A stretch of 64,000 bases of DNA from an uncultured Pelagibacteraceae bacterium. Its GTDB lineage: Bacteria > Pseudomonadota > Alphaproteobacteria > Pelagibacterales > Pelagibacteraceae. The DNA lies in contig CACOSU010000001.1 of the NCBI GenBank assembly GCA_902629935.1, forward strand, positions 124,001-188,000. Reading direction: 5' to 3'. The notes below the pieces were generated by a model. It saw nothing but the letters and a program-made list of their open reading frames with translations. It ran no database searches and was not told the origin of the DNA. Both the position numbers and the translations under genes were made by a program. Position 1 is the first letter of the stretch. Each line of letters begins with the position of its first letter. Of this stretch, positions 52,107-60,017 are shown in pieces.

Positions 52107-52814
52107 ATGTTAGAATTTTTAATTGCTTTTGGAGCAGGACTTATAAGTTTTTTATCTCCTTGTGTATTGCCTTTGATACCAGGTTATATTTCTTATATTT
52201 CAGGTCAGTCTTTACAAAATTTACTACAGTCCAAAAAGATTAATCTATTTTCTTTAGTTTTATTTTGTTTAGGATTTTCAAGTGTATTTGTGATTTTAGG
52301 AGCCTCAGCGTCTTTTTTAGGTAAGGCATTTTTGCAAAATTCTGAAGTTTTAAGAATAACAGCTGGTGTTATAATAATTATTTTTTCGCTTCAATTAATT
52401 GGATTAGTAAACATTCCTTTTTTAAATTTTGAAAAAAGATTTGATGCAAAAGAGTCTAGAAATATTCTATTTCCTTACGTAATTGGATTAGCTTTTGGAT
52501 TTGGTTGGACGCCATGCATTGGACCAATTTTAGGTTCAATTTTAGCTTTAGCATCAATTGAAGAAACTTTATCAAGAGCAATATTATTACTTATATTTTA
52601 CTCATTAGGGCTTGCAATTCCATTTGTTTTATCTGGTTATTTAATTCAAAGATTTTTATTATTTTCAAAAAATTTTAAAAAAAATATTAATTTGATATCT
52701 AAAACTGGAGGAATAATACTTTTAGTCACAGGTATTTTGATTTTAACAAATCAATTACAAGCTGTTGGTTTTTATATAATTGAAATCTTTCCTTTTATGC
52801 AAAAATTCGGATAA
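52107..52814 (+). CDS. ccdA: Cytochrome c biogenesis protein CcdA
   Basis: 235 residues with six membrane helices. The two active cysteines are placed in SFLSPCVLPLIPGYISYI and FGFGWTPCIGPILGSIL. CcdA carries electrons across the membrane to periplasmic thiol partners for cytochrome c maturation. It starts right after the ppc stop. The c-type cytochrome at 44589 is one likely client. Confidence 0.95.
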   Translation: MLEFLIAFGAGLISFLSPCVLPLIPGYISYISGQSLQNLLQSKKINLFSLVLFCLGFSSVFVILGASASFLGKAFLQNSEVLRITAGVIIIIFSLQLIGLVNIPFLNFEKRFDAKESRNILFPYVIGLAFGFGWTPCIGPILGSILALASIEETLSRAILLLIFYSLGLAIPFVLSGYLIQRFLLFSKNFKKNINLISKTGGIILLVTGILILTNQLQAVGFYIIEIFPFMQKFG

Positions 52815-52823
52815 AAGGTATTT

Positions 52824-53411
52824 ATGAATATTTATCAAATAGACTCAAGTGCACGAAAAAAAGGCTCCACTTCAAGAGCTTTAGCAAAAAAACTTTTAAA
52901 TAAAATAAAAAAACCTGGAGATGAAGTAATTTATCGTGATCTAGATGATGAGATGCTTTTTGTAAGCGGGTTAACAGAGTCTGGAATGAAAATAGACGAA
53001 AAAGACCAAACAGAGGAACATAAAAAAATGTTTGAACTTTCGGACAAGCTTGTAAAAGAACTAAAAGAAAGCGATATAATTATAATTTCAGCTCCAATTT
53101 ATAATTATGGTCCTCCAGCAACACTCAAAGCATGGTCTGACTTAGCAGCAAGAATAGGAGAAACTTTCAGATTCAAACCAAATGGTAGAAGGGAAGGATT
53201 GCTAAAAAACAAGCATGCTTATTTAGTCATAACATCTGGTGGAACAAAATTAAATAGTTCAGAAGATTTTCTAACTCCTTGGTTGAAATTTATATTAAAT
53301 TTTTTTGGGATAGAAAAAGTAGATGTTATAAGCGCAGATCAAATGGCATTAGACTATGATAAATCAATTAAAGAAGCAGAAGCTCAAATAGAAAATTTAT
53401 TTAAAGATTAA
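52824..53411 (+). CDS. azoR: FMN-dependent NADH-azoreductase family protein
   Basis: 195 residues of the flavodoxin-like AzoR family: IYQIDSSARKKGSTSRALAK (FMN phosphate loop), IIISAPIYNYGPPATLKAWSDLAARIGETF and LVITSGGTKLNSSEDFLTPWLK. It reduces quinones or azo compounds with NADH, probably as protection against redox-cycling quinones. It is separated from ccdA by nine bases and overlaps the convergent oxygenase gene by 11 bases. Confidence 0.9.
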   Translation: MNIYQIDSSARKKGSTSRALAKKLLNKIKKPGDEVIYRDLDDEMLFVSGLTESGMKIDEKDQTEEHKKMFELSDKLVKELKESDIIIISAPIYNYGPPATLKAWSDLAARIGETFRFKPNGRREGLLKNKHAYLVITSGGTKLNSSEDFLTPWLKFILNFFGIEKVDVISADQMALDYDKSIKEAEAQIENLFKD

Positions 53412-54504
53412 ATTTTCTTTTTAAATGTCTAAGTTTTCCTTCGGTGCTATCATAATCTATGTAGCATCCCTGTAAATATCTTTCACCTTCTTTTGTTTCA
53501 TATGCTGTTCTTCCATGAAGTAATCTATGATTATCCATCATCATCAAGTCTTTTGGCTCAAGTTTGAATTCAATTCTATATTTATCTGAATTATACATTT
53601 CGGAAAGTTTTTTTCTTGCCTGATAATAAATATCTAATTTTTCTGTATCTAAAATTGGAACATAATCCAGTCTAGGACTAAATCTTACTTGTTTAAAACT
53701 TTTATCCTCATGGAGTTCAATTAAAGGAGAAATTGTCTCTAAAATAACTTCTTTATCAATAAATCTAAATCTTACTTTTACCTCTGTTAAAATTTTATAA
53801 AATTTTGGATATTGTTTCTTTAAATCTTCTGTAACAGTATAACCATCAACAAGTGTTGATAAACCACCAGAAACTTTACTTTCAATACAGTGTAAAAGTT
53901 GAATACATGGAACAGGATTTCTATATGGATTATCTGTATGAGGTGCTAAAGCAAGTGATGTATAAGCAAGATCATTTGGATCAGGTTTAGATTTAACATC
54001 AAAATATTCACCAAAGTTTGTTCTTCGAACACTTCCAATAGAATTTGCAAATTTTACAATATAGTTTTTTGATGTTGGAATATTTTTAATTATAACAAAT
54101 CCATATTTATAAAAAGAAACAAGTAAATCATGCATCTCTTTACTTTGATAAAAATTTTCTTGATATTCAAAATTTTTAATATTTTCTAAAGTAGAATCCC
54201 ATTTAGTTTTTTCTATAGAATTAATTACAACATCTTCTTTAGAAAATTCTGAAGCAATTTTATCAATCTCAAGTTTTGAATAAGCACCATCGTTAAAATC
54301 AACTTCTAAAAATTTCTCATTAATATTAACTTTGTTGATTGAAATATCACTTTTTAGGAAAGTTGGATCAAAAAGTCTTTGTTGAGTTCCTTTGTCTAAA
54401 AATTCCTCACCATTTACTCTTTCACGTAACCAGAATGGGTGAATTTCTTTTCTTTCAGACCCATTATTGAAAAAAACTTTATTTTGAATAAGCTCGATTT
54501 TCAT
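53401..54504 (-). CDS. Gamma-butyrobetaine hydroxylase-like 2OG oxygenase, altered zinc site
   Basis: 367 residues with two parts: an N-terminal DUF971-like domain (HPFWLRERVNGEEF) and a TauD-type catalytic domain with His189 and Asp191 (APHTDNPYRNPVP) and a distal His in MMDNHRLLHGRTAYE, followed by Arg. Gamma-butyrobetaine and trimethyllysine hydroxylases carry cysteines in the N-terminal domain (WLRDNCPCxxC as I recall), which are absent here. The enzyme could hydroxylate gamma-butyrobetaine to carnitine or another quaternary amine, fitting the window's theme. The zinc-less N-terminus is either a variant or a sign of a different substrate. Confidence 0.85.
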   Translation of the reverse strand: MKIELIQNKVFFNNGSERKEIHPFWLRERVNGEEFLDKGTQQRLFDPTFLKSDISINKVNINEKFLEVDFNDGAYSKLEIDKIASEFSKEDVVINSIEKTKWDSTLENIKNFEYQENFYQSKEMHDLLVSFYKYGFVIIKNIPTSKNYIVKFANSIGSVRRTNFGEYFDVKSKPDPNDLAYTSLALAPHTDNPYRNPVPCIQLLHCIESKVSGGLSTLVDGYTVTEDLKKQYPKFYKILTEVKVRFRFIDKEVILETISPLIELHEDKSFKQVRFSPRLDYVPILDTEKLDIYYQARKKLSEMYNSDKYRIEFKLEPKDLMMMDNHRLLHGRTAYETKEGERYLQGCYIDYDSTEGKLRHLKRKFNL

Positions 54505-54571
54505 AATTATAAGCCTAGAATTATTTAAAATTTAACTTTAATCAATATAAATTAAATAGTAAGAGTTCTCT

Positions 54572-55378
54572 GTGAAAAATTTTGATACAAAAAAATATCC
54601 AATATTTGCTAGCTTTTTAAATAAATTAGCAAAAGATTTAACAAGTTTTTATAACACTGCGTTAAAAAAACCTTTTAAGATATCTAATAAGATGAAAGGC
54701 AAAGGTTACGACCCAGTTACAACATCAGATAGAGCATTTGAAAAATTTATAAGATCAAAAATTTCTAAAAAATTTCCAAGTCATCAAATTATTGGTGAAG
54801 AATTTGGCCATAAAAATACTATGAGTGAATTTTCTTGGGTAATTGATCCGATTGATGGAACTAGATCGTATGTTGTTGGTAATCCTAGTTGGAGTAATTT
54901 AATTTCACTTAATTATAATGGAGAACCTATTTTAGGATTAGCTAATTTTCCACAAATGAAAAAATATTATTTAAATATAAATAAGAATTTAGCTTATGTT
55001 TTTGAAAATAATAAAAAAAAAAAATTAAAAGTAAATAAAAAAATAAATTTTGCAAATGCAAAATTAGCTGCTGCATTTCATCATCACTTATCATTAAAAC
55101 AACAATTAAAAATTTCTAAATTTATAAAACGAATGCAATTTCCATGTTTTGATGCTTTAACATATTGTCAAATGGCCGAAGGTAGAATAGAGATAGTTGC
55201 TCAATGTGCAAATAAAATTTGGGATATTCATCCATTGATACCAATAATAAGAGCAGCAGGAGGCATTATAACTACATGGGATAATAAAAATCCTGTGTTA
55301 GGAGGGAATATAGTTGTTTCTAATACTAAACAAAATCATCAAAAAGTATTAAAATTATTAAAACCAGTTGCTAAATGA
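54572..55378 (+). CDS. Inositol monophosphatase-family phosphatase (HisN-like)
   Basis: 268 residues from GTG 54572. Metal-binding motifs of the family are IIGEEFGHK (Glu), WVIDPIDGTRSYVVGNPSW and the C-terminal IWDIHPLIPIIRAAGG (Asp). In alphaproteobacteria such enzymes often serve as histidinol-phosphate phosphatase; the VVGNPSW segment and C-terminal VGD/WDIHP arrangement resemble that branch, but other phosphatase roles remain possible. It overlaps the DUF924 gene by four bases. Confidence 0.85.
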   Translation: MKNFDTKKYPIFASFLNKLAKDLTSFYNTALKKPFKISNKMKGKGYDPVTTSDRAFEKFIRSKISKKFPSHQIIGEEFGHKNTMSEFSWVIDPIDGTRSYVVGNPSWSNLISLNYNGEPILGLANFPQMKKYYLNINKNLAYVFENNKKKKLKVNKKINFANAKLAAAFHHHLSLKQQLKISKFIKRMQFPCFDALTYCQMAEGRIEIVAQCANKIWDIHPLIPIIRAAGGIITTWDNKNPVLGGNIVVSNTKQNHQKVLKLLKPVAK

Positions 55379-55938
55379 TATCAGAGAGAGCACAATTAAT
55401 TCTAGACTTCTGGTTTAAAGAAACACCTTCAGAAATGCGATTTAAAAAAAATGATGAGTTAGATCAAAAAATTAGAAATAATTTTTCAAATGATTATAAG
55501 CTTGCATGCCAAAATGAGTATGATGATTGGCAAGATAATCCAATGAGTTGTTTAGCATTGGTAATTTTGTTTGATCAGTTTTCAAGAAATATGTTTAGAA
55601 ACGATAAAAAGTCTTTTGCTCAAGATCAAAAAACTAGATTGATTGTAAATGATGCTGTTTACTCTGGTTATCTGGAAGCTATGAATGAAAATCAAAGATT
55701 TTTTATGTTGTTGCCATTAATTCATAGCGAGGAAATTAGCGACCATGAAATGGCCTATTATTTATTGAATAAATATTTAAGAGAACATGAGGGATATAAT
55801 AAAATCAAAAAATTTTGGCAAGATCATACAAAAGTAATAAGATTGTTTCATAGATATCCACATCGAAACGAAATTTTAGGTCGTGAGTCAACTGAAGAAG
55901 AATTGGAATTCTTAAAAGGCCCAGGCTCATCTTGGTAA
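55375..55938 (+). CDS. DUF924 family protein
   Basis: 187 residues matching DUF924 in AQLILDFWFKETPSEMRFKK, LALVILFDQFSRNMFRND and ENQRFFMLLPLIHSEEISDHE. The family is a helical, TPR-like fold of unknown function. It sits between an IMPase and a DUF952 gene with overlaps or a single-base gap, so the three are co-transcribed. Confidence 0.88.
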   Translation: MISERAQLILDFWFKETPSEMRFKKNDELDQKIRNNFSNDYKLACQNEYDDWQDNPMSCLALVILFDQFSRNMFRNDKKSFAQDQKTRLIVNDAVYSGYLEAMNENQRFFMLLPLIHSEEISDHEMAYYLLNKYLREHEGYNKIKKFWQDHTKVIRLFHRYPHRNEILGRESTEEELEFLKGPGSSW

Positions 55939-55939
55939 T

Positions 55940-56311
55940 ATGAATCTCGAATTTATTTTCAAAATTATAGATAAAAAAGAATGGCAAGAAGCTAAACTAT
56001 CAGGAACATATGGAGGATCTAAAAAAGATATTGTAGATGGTTATATTCATTTTTCTGAAAAAGACCAAGTAGATGAAACTCTTAAAAAACACTATCCAAA
56101 AGTTGAAAATTTACTTTTACTGAAAGTAAATGCTTTTAAACTTGAACATTTACTTTGGGAACAGGCATCAAACGGAGATATGTATCCTCACTTATACTCT
56201 ACTTTAGATGTTAATTATGTTGTAGATGAATTTGAACTACCTTTAGATGATGAAGGAATTCATGAGTTACCAGAAATTTTAAAAAATTATCAGTTTAGTC
56301 GACCAAGATAA
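55940..56311 (+). CDS. DUF952 family protein
   Basis: 123 residues of DUF952: the motif DGYIHFSEKDQVDETLKKHY with LLLLKVNAFKLEHLLWEQ and FPHLYSTLDV-like MYPHLYSTLDV. The fold is related to ADP-ribosyltransferase-like Tlr-type domains and its function is unknown. It overlaps the convergent SMR gene by 22 bases. Confidence 0.88.
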   Translation: MNLEFIFKIIDKKEWQEAKLSGTYGGSKKDIVDGYIHFSEKDQVDETLKKHYPKVENLLLLKVNAFKLEHLLWEQASNGDMYPHLYSTLDVNYVVDEFELPLDDEGIHELPEILKNYQFSRPR

Positions 56312-56625
56312 TTAACCATTACTACACCAATAATAATAAGGATAATTCCAATAGTTCCATAAATATTAGGTACTTGATTAAATTTTAACACAGCAAAAAG
56401 CACAACTCCTGTAACTGTTAAACCACTGTATGTGGAATAGGCAAATCCAACCGGAAGAGCTGACATCGCTTTTGCAATTGAAAACATTGTAATACACATA
56501 AATAAAATACATAAAATAGAGGGTGTTAGTTTGGTAAATCCATCAGATATTTTAGCAAAACTATTTGAAGCAATACCAAACACTATTCCGTTGGCTAAAA
56601 ACAAATATCCTAACAATGGTTTCAT
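56290..56625 (-). CDS. SMR-family small multidrug-type transporter subunit, copy A
   Basis: 111 residues from ATG 56625 with four membrane helices. A 36-residue longer frame that would start at 56733 runs through the DUF2798 gene and is rejected. The EmrE-like pattern (GYLFLANGIVFGIASNSFAK, then SALPVGFAYSTYSGLTVTGVVL and GIILIIIGVVMVNYLG) is clear, with the first helix reading ASNSFAK where EmrE has its key Glu14, so the usual glutamate is not evident. A second SMR copy lies 230 bases upstream. Paired SMR genes often form heterodimers. Confidence 0.85.
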   Translation of the reverse strand: MKPLLGYLFLANGIVFGIASNSFAKISDGFTKLTPSILCILFMCITMFSIAKAMSALPVGFAYSTYSGLTVTGVVLFAVLKFNQVPNIYGTIGIILIIIGVVMVNYLGRLN

Positions 56626-56627
56626 GT

Positions 56628-56855
56628 TTATTCTTTTGATGCAATTTTGTTTACTAATGGTCTCATTAAAGGCGCTAAAGTAAATGCAGATATTAAAATA
56701 ATTGGATACGCAAACATTATAGAATATCTCCATCTAAAAAAGAAACCATCCGAGACCCCTGTATTCACAGCTACAACCACACCACTCATAATAATACTCA
56801 TACCAAAAGACATTAAAATCATAAATAATGGTTGAGCATATTTTTTATTAATCAT
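56628..56855 (-). CDS. DUF2798-like two-helix membrane protein
   Basis: 75 residues with two hydrophobic segments. FMILMSFGMSIIMSGVVVAVNTG and RWRYSIMFAYPIILISAFTLAPLMRPLVNKI match the DUF2798 pattern. It is sandwiched between two SMR genes with gaps of two bases each, so it is almost certainly part of the same complex or pathway. Function is unknown. Confidence 0.78.
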   Translation of the reverse strand: MINKKYAQPLFMILMSFGMSIIMSGVVVAVNTGVSDGFFFRWRYSIMFAYPIILISAFTLAPLMRPLVNKIASKE

Positions 56856-56857
56856 AA

Positions 56858-57190
56858 TTAATTATTACCTAGCAGGTTGACCATTAAAACACCAACAATA
56901 ATAAAAGCTAAACCAATTAATGAATATAAATTAGGCACTTGATTAAATCGAATTATACCCACAGCAACAGTTGCTATAATTGTTAAACCTGCAAAGGAAG
57001 CATAAGTTATTCCCATTGGAATATTTTTCATTACCAATGAAAGAGCATACATACATAATACAATAGTGATTGCTGTAATTATACTTGGAAAAAGAAGAGT
57101 AAATCCCTCAGCACTTTTTGCAAAGCTATTTGAAGTAACACCCAAAAAAACTGCAATCCCTAAAAATAAATACGAAGTAGCAAGACTCAT
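56858..57190 (-). CDS. SMR-family small multidrug-type transporter subunit, copy B
   Basis: 110 residues and four membrane helices, closely parallel to copy A: LGVTSNSFAKSAEGFTLLFPS, PMGITYASFAGLTIIATVAVG and IGLAFIIVGVLMVNLLG. Both copies carry SNSFAK in the first helix at the place where EmrE has the essential Glu. Their parallel divergence suggests they became subunits of one heterodimer. First gene of a three-gene unit with DUF2798 and copy A. Confidence 0.85.
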   Translation of the reverse strand: MSLATSYLFLGIAVFLGVTSNSFAKSAEGFTLLFPSIITAITIVLCMYALSLVMKNIPMGITYASFAGLTIIATVAVGIIRFNQVPNLYSLIGLAFIIVGVLMVNLLGNN

Positions 57191-57228
57191 GCAAAGACTT
57201 TAAATGAATTTATTCAGAATTTATATAA

Positions 57229-57819
57229 TTATTTAAGTGACCAATTAATAGCATCTTCCATTCTATCATCACCCCAAAAGAGTTCATTTTTTGTAACAAA
57301 AGATGGACTACCAAATATTTTATTTTCACGAGCTGAGTTTGTATTTTTGTTATATGTTGTCTCTATATCTGAGGATTTTGCTTCAGAGATGATTTTATTT
57401 TTATCTAAGTTTAATTCTGAACAAACTTCAGAAATACTTGGTTCGATCGCTGGTTCTTTACCTTCCTGAAACCATTTTTTATAAGTAATAGCAACAAATT
57501 TTTCACCCCAACCTTTTTCAAAACCAAGTATGGCAATTTGGTTTGCTAAATCAAATTCTGATAATGGATAGGGTACTGGTGTTTTAGCAAAAAAACCGTA
57601 ACCTTCAGCTCTTCTTTCAATATCCCTCCACATGTAATTGACTTTATTCATTTTATCCGTTGGAAAAGGGATATTATTCATCTCTTTCATGATTGCTCTT
57701 ACTGAAAAAGGTTTCCAATTGAATTTTACTTGATGTTGCTTTTCAACATCAAGTATTCTAGTTACGGATAAATAGGTGTAAGTGCTTCCTATCGAAAAAT
57801 AAAAATCAATTTCACTCAC
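57229..57819 (-). CDS. DsbA-fold protein, 2-hydroxychromene-2-carboxylate isomerase-like
   Basis: 196 residues of the thioredoxin-like DsbA/HCCA isomerase fold: DFYFSIGSTYTYLSVTRI (family opening, with Ser in place of a catalytic Cys), VKFNWKPFSVRAIMKEMNNIPFP, and the C-terminal FGSPSFVTKNELFWGDDRMED, which is typical. Such proteins isomerise ring-opened aromatic intermediates using glutathione or act as GST-kappa-like enzymes. It is followed by the SMR unit and preceded by the SnoaL-like gene with no gap. Confidence 0.85.
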   Translation of the reverse strand: MSEIDFYFSIGSTYTYLSVTRILDVEKQHQVKFNWKPFSVRAIMKEMNNIPFPTDKMNKVNYMWRDIERRAEGYGFFAKTPVPYPLSEFDLANQIAILGFEKGWGEKFVAITYKKWFQEGKEPAIEPSISEVCSELNLDKNKIISEAKSSDIETTYNKNTNSARENKIFGSPSFVTKNELFWGDDRMEDAINWSLK

Positions 57820-58140
57820 TTATTTTGGCATTGGAGTAGCGCCAGTTTCTAAACTTATGATTTTTCCGTTGTCATATTTGTAAACTGCCATTACTGCCTC
57901 GACATTTCCGTCATCAAAAGTCACTAACGAATGATGAACACCAACTTCATCATTTTCGTAGACAATTCTAACCTTATCTTGATTAATGTCACCACTCATT
58001 GCCCATTTTATAACATCACCTTTATTTAGAACATTCCCTGACTTATGCATTGTGAATTTAAAATCATCATGCAAAAGATCATTCATTACTGCTTCATCTT
58101 TATTTTTTAAAGCAGCACTATATTTTTCTAATATTGACAT
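57820..58140 (-). CDS. SnoaL/NTF2-fold small protein
   Basis: 106 residues of the NTF2-like cone fold: ILEKYSAALKNKDEAVMNDLLHDDFKFTMHKSG at the N-terminus and VEAVMAVYKYDNGKIISLET at the C-terminus. Such domains often act as small isomerases, cyclases or ligand binders. It immediately precedes the isomerase-like gene and may work with it on the same compound. Confidence 0.8.
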   Translation of the reverse strand: MSILEKYSAALKNKDEAVMNDLLHDDFKFTMHKSGNVLNKGDVIKWAMSGDINQDKVRIVYENDEVGVHHSLVTFDDGNVEAVMAVYKYDNGKIISLETGATPMPK

Positions 58141-58155
58141 ATTATTCCTTTCTAT

Positions 58156-58479
58156 TTATTCACCTGGTTTTTTAAAATTTTTTCCAGCATTTGCGGCTTT
58201 GTTAAAAGTTTTATTATAATCAAATACCTCATGAATCATAATATCTTCCATTAATCCTGCATTCATAATTGCAACTTTCATTCCTAGAACACTCTCATAA
58301 TCACCTTCAATTACATTGATTACGTCAAATCTTCCTCGAACCCATTCATAGCTATGATATTTTACTCCTACAGTTTCACAAATAGCTTTAATAGCAGCCC
58401 CTCTGTCTGCATCAGGGTCACTTTGCATTCTCTTAGCCAGATCACGACTTATCTTACCAATGATATAAAATTTAGACAT
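58156..58479 (-). CDS. GYD-domain-like small protein
   Basis: 107 residues with a ferredoxin-like alpha/beta pattern: MSKFYIIGKISRDLAKRMQS, VGVKYHSYEWVRGRFDVINVIEGDYESVLGM and NAGLMEDIMIHEVFDY. The YEWVRGRFDVINVIEG segment resembles the GYD domain (named for a Gly-Tyr-Asp-type core) seen in alphaproteobacteria. Function unknown. The start overlaps the cupin stop by one base. Confidence 0.72.
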   Translation of the reverse strand: MSKFYIIGKISRDLAKRMQSDPDADRGAAIKAICETVGVKYHSYEWVRGRFDVINVIEGDYESVLGMKVAIMNAGLMEDIMIHEVFDYNKTFNKAANAGKNFKKPGE

Positions 58480-58829
58480 TATTCACCCCACATTCCATGA
58501 AATTCATATACTACTGCTGGCTTATCTCCAACAACCCATCCATCATGTCCTGGTTGGATAGAATATGCATCTCCAGCTTTATAAGTCATTTCAGTTCCAT
58601 CATTATGTTTTGCACAAACAGCTCCAGAAACTATGATACCTAAATGTGTTGCTTGACAACTATCGCCACCAACTGTTGGTTTTATATCTTTTGACCACTG
58701 CCAACCTGGTTGCAAAGTAAGTTTCATTAATCTTTGGTTTCCAACTTTTACTGCCTCAATTTTAGCGTTTTGAAAATTATTATTAACTTCATCTGCATTA
58801 TCAAAGCTTTTTACCTCTATTCCAGCCAT
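58479..58829 (-). CDS. Small cupin-domain protein
   Basis: 116 residues, a single cupin barrel. The metal motif is loose: GDSCQATHLGIIVSGAVCAKH and YKAGDAYSIQPGHDGWVVGD, with candidate histidines at His in QATHLG and PGHDG. It begins after a good ribosome binding site (AGGAGG). Its 5' gap of 69 bases contains TATAAT and probably an internal promoter. Role unknown. Confidence 0.82.
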   Translation of the reverse strand: MAGIEVKSFDNADEVNNNFQNAKIEAVKVGNQRLMKLTLQPGWQWSKDIKPTVGGDSCQATHLGIIVSGAVCAKHNDGTEMTYKAGDAYSIQPGHDGWVVGDKPAVVYEFHGMWGE

Positions 58830-58898
58830 TATAACCTCCTGTTTATAATTTATTCTTAGAAGTTAATCATATAATCTTCACTCATTACAGTTATTTTT

Positions 58899-59180
58899 TT
58901 AAGCTTTTGATAACTCAAAAATTTCATAGCCTTCCATAACTTCATCCCATATAGGTTTTGAAACAGGGTTTGATCCATCCATGAAGGAATGTAGTGCGTT
59001 CATGTCATGAACAACAATTTTAAACATTACTGTACCTTTATCAGGCGACACACTTGCAATTGTTTTAGTAACATCTGCTACTTTTTTTCTTTCAGCCATA
59101 CCTTCGTCTGACTGCATAAACCCCATAAATTTTTCAAATTTTCCTTCTTTTAATTTTCCTACTACCAATATATCTTTCAT
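58899..59180 (-). CDS. Small alpha/beta protein, 93 aa
   Basis: 93 residues with a pattern of DILVVGKLKEGKFEKFMGFM, VMFKIVVHDMNALHSFMDGSN and PVSKPIWDEVMEGYEIFEL. It resembles small dimeric alpha/beta barrel proteins and is similar in layout to the next gene (89 aa). No family name can be assigned with confidence. It is separated from the neighbouring similar gene by 15 bases. Confidence 0.65.
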   Translation of the reverse strand: MKDILVVGKLKEGKFEKFMGFMQSDEGMAERKKVADVTKTIASVSPDKGTVMFKIVVHDMNALHSFMDGSNPVSKPIWDEVMEGYEIFELSKA

Positions 59181-59195
59181 TTTTTCCTCCTTATA

Positions 59196-59465
59196 TTAAT
59201 CAGAACAAACAGCCATTACTGTTGTCTCTTGTTTATGTCCAGATTGTTCAATTACTTTTGCATTCTCTGGATCTTGCATAAATTTTTGCATTGTATCTGC
59301 CGAAGGTGTTTCCATAACAATATGAACTTTATTGGGATTTTCTATTTCATTTCCTACATAAATTGTTTTAATCCCCGCAGCTTCTCTTTGTCCAGAATGT
59401 CCATCAAACATTTTTTTCCAATGAGCCCAATCATTTACTTCAAATGATCCAATCATTTTTACCAT
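59196..59465 (-). CDS. Small alpha/beta protein, 89 aa, similar to its neighbour
   Basis: 89 residues: MIGSFEVNDWAHWKKMFDGHSG, GIKTIYVGNEIENPNKVHIVME and the FMQDPENAKVIEQSG segment. It has the same strand-helix order as the 93-aa neighbour and likely the same dimeric alpha/beta barrel fold (DUF3764 or ABM-like). The two are paralogues or distant relatives, and both lie in a small-protein operon. No catalytic residue is evident. Confidence 0.65.
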   Translation of the reverse strand: MVKMIGSFEVNDWAHWKKMFDGHSGQREAAGIKTIYVGNEIENPNKVHIVMETPSADTMQKFMQDPENAKVIEQSGHKQETTVMAVCSD

Positions 59466-59479
59466 TTTTTTCCTTTTTT

Positions 59480-59854
59480 TTAATAAAGAGTTTGAACTAC
59501 TTTTTTAACTCTATCTTCTCCATTAGGTACTGTTGAGTTTACAAAGTCATGACAGTCATTAGTTTTAGTTTCGTCAAATTTAGACCCATAAAATTTGTCA
59601 ACAGCTTTATTTACCCCCTCATCCCATTCTTTTTCAGGAACGCCAACCTCTAAAGCATAAGCTTTTAAAACTTTTACAGAAGCCATAGATTTTTCTTTCA
59701 TACTATACTCAAATGTTTCACCTGATGGTAAGAAATAGTTAGCCATGTAAATTCCGCTACATTCCCAAGCTTTACTTTTGACGCTATTACTCATATCTGC
59801 GTATGCAGATGTTAGGAAGAAAACGCTTAATAAAGTTATTATTATTTTTCTCAT
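59480..59854 (-). CDS. Secreted 124-aa protein with two cysteine positions
   Basis: A signal peptide (about residues 1-19, ending SAYA) is followed by 105 residues with cysteines in AWECSGIYMANYF and TNDCHDFVNST, plausible disulfide partners. The C-terminus is acidic and helical. I do not recognise a family. It leads a minus-strand unit of small proteins and shares a 163-base divergent control region with the membrane gene at 60018. Confidence 0.68.
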   Translation of the reverse strand: MRKIIITLLSVFFLTSAYADMSNSVKSKAWECSGIYMANYFLPSGETFEYSMKEKSMASVKVLKAYALEVGVPEKEWDEGVNKAVDKFYGSKFDETKTNDCHDFVNSTVPNGEDRVKKVVQTLY

Positions 59855-59995
59855 ATTTCTCCAATTGTTAAAAATTTAACTTAAAGACTAGATATATGTT
59901 ATTATATAGATAAATATTAATTTGTTCGCGCGACAGATGTGCACTCTTACAGAAACTTAAGCAATATATTTATTTTGAAGAGTATCTATTGTAGT

Positions 59996-60001
59996 TATAA
60001 T
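59996..60001 (+). promoter_or_regulatory. -10-like TATAAT before the 138-aa membrane gene
   Basis: TATAAT ends 16 bases before the ATG at 60018. Its placement gives a leader of roughly ten bases. No -35 match is clear. Confidence 0.35.
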
Positions 60002-60017
60002 TTGATAATATCTAGTT

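Noticed and set aside
56626-56733. Longer N-terminus for SMR copy A
   Set aside because: It overlaps the DUF2798 gene and reads as non-membrane sequence unlike any SMR protein.
59229-59447. Plus-strand ORF opposite the 89-aa gene
   Set aside because: It is antisense to a supported gene in its operon and shows only AT-driven Phe/Ile/Cys composition.
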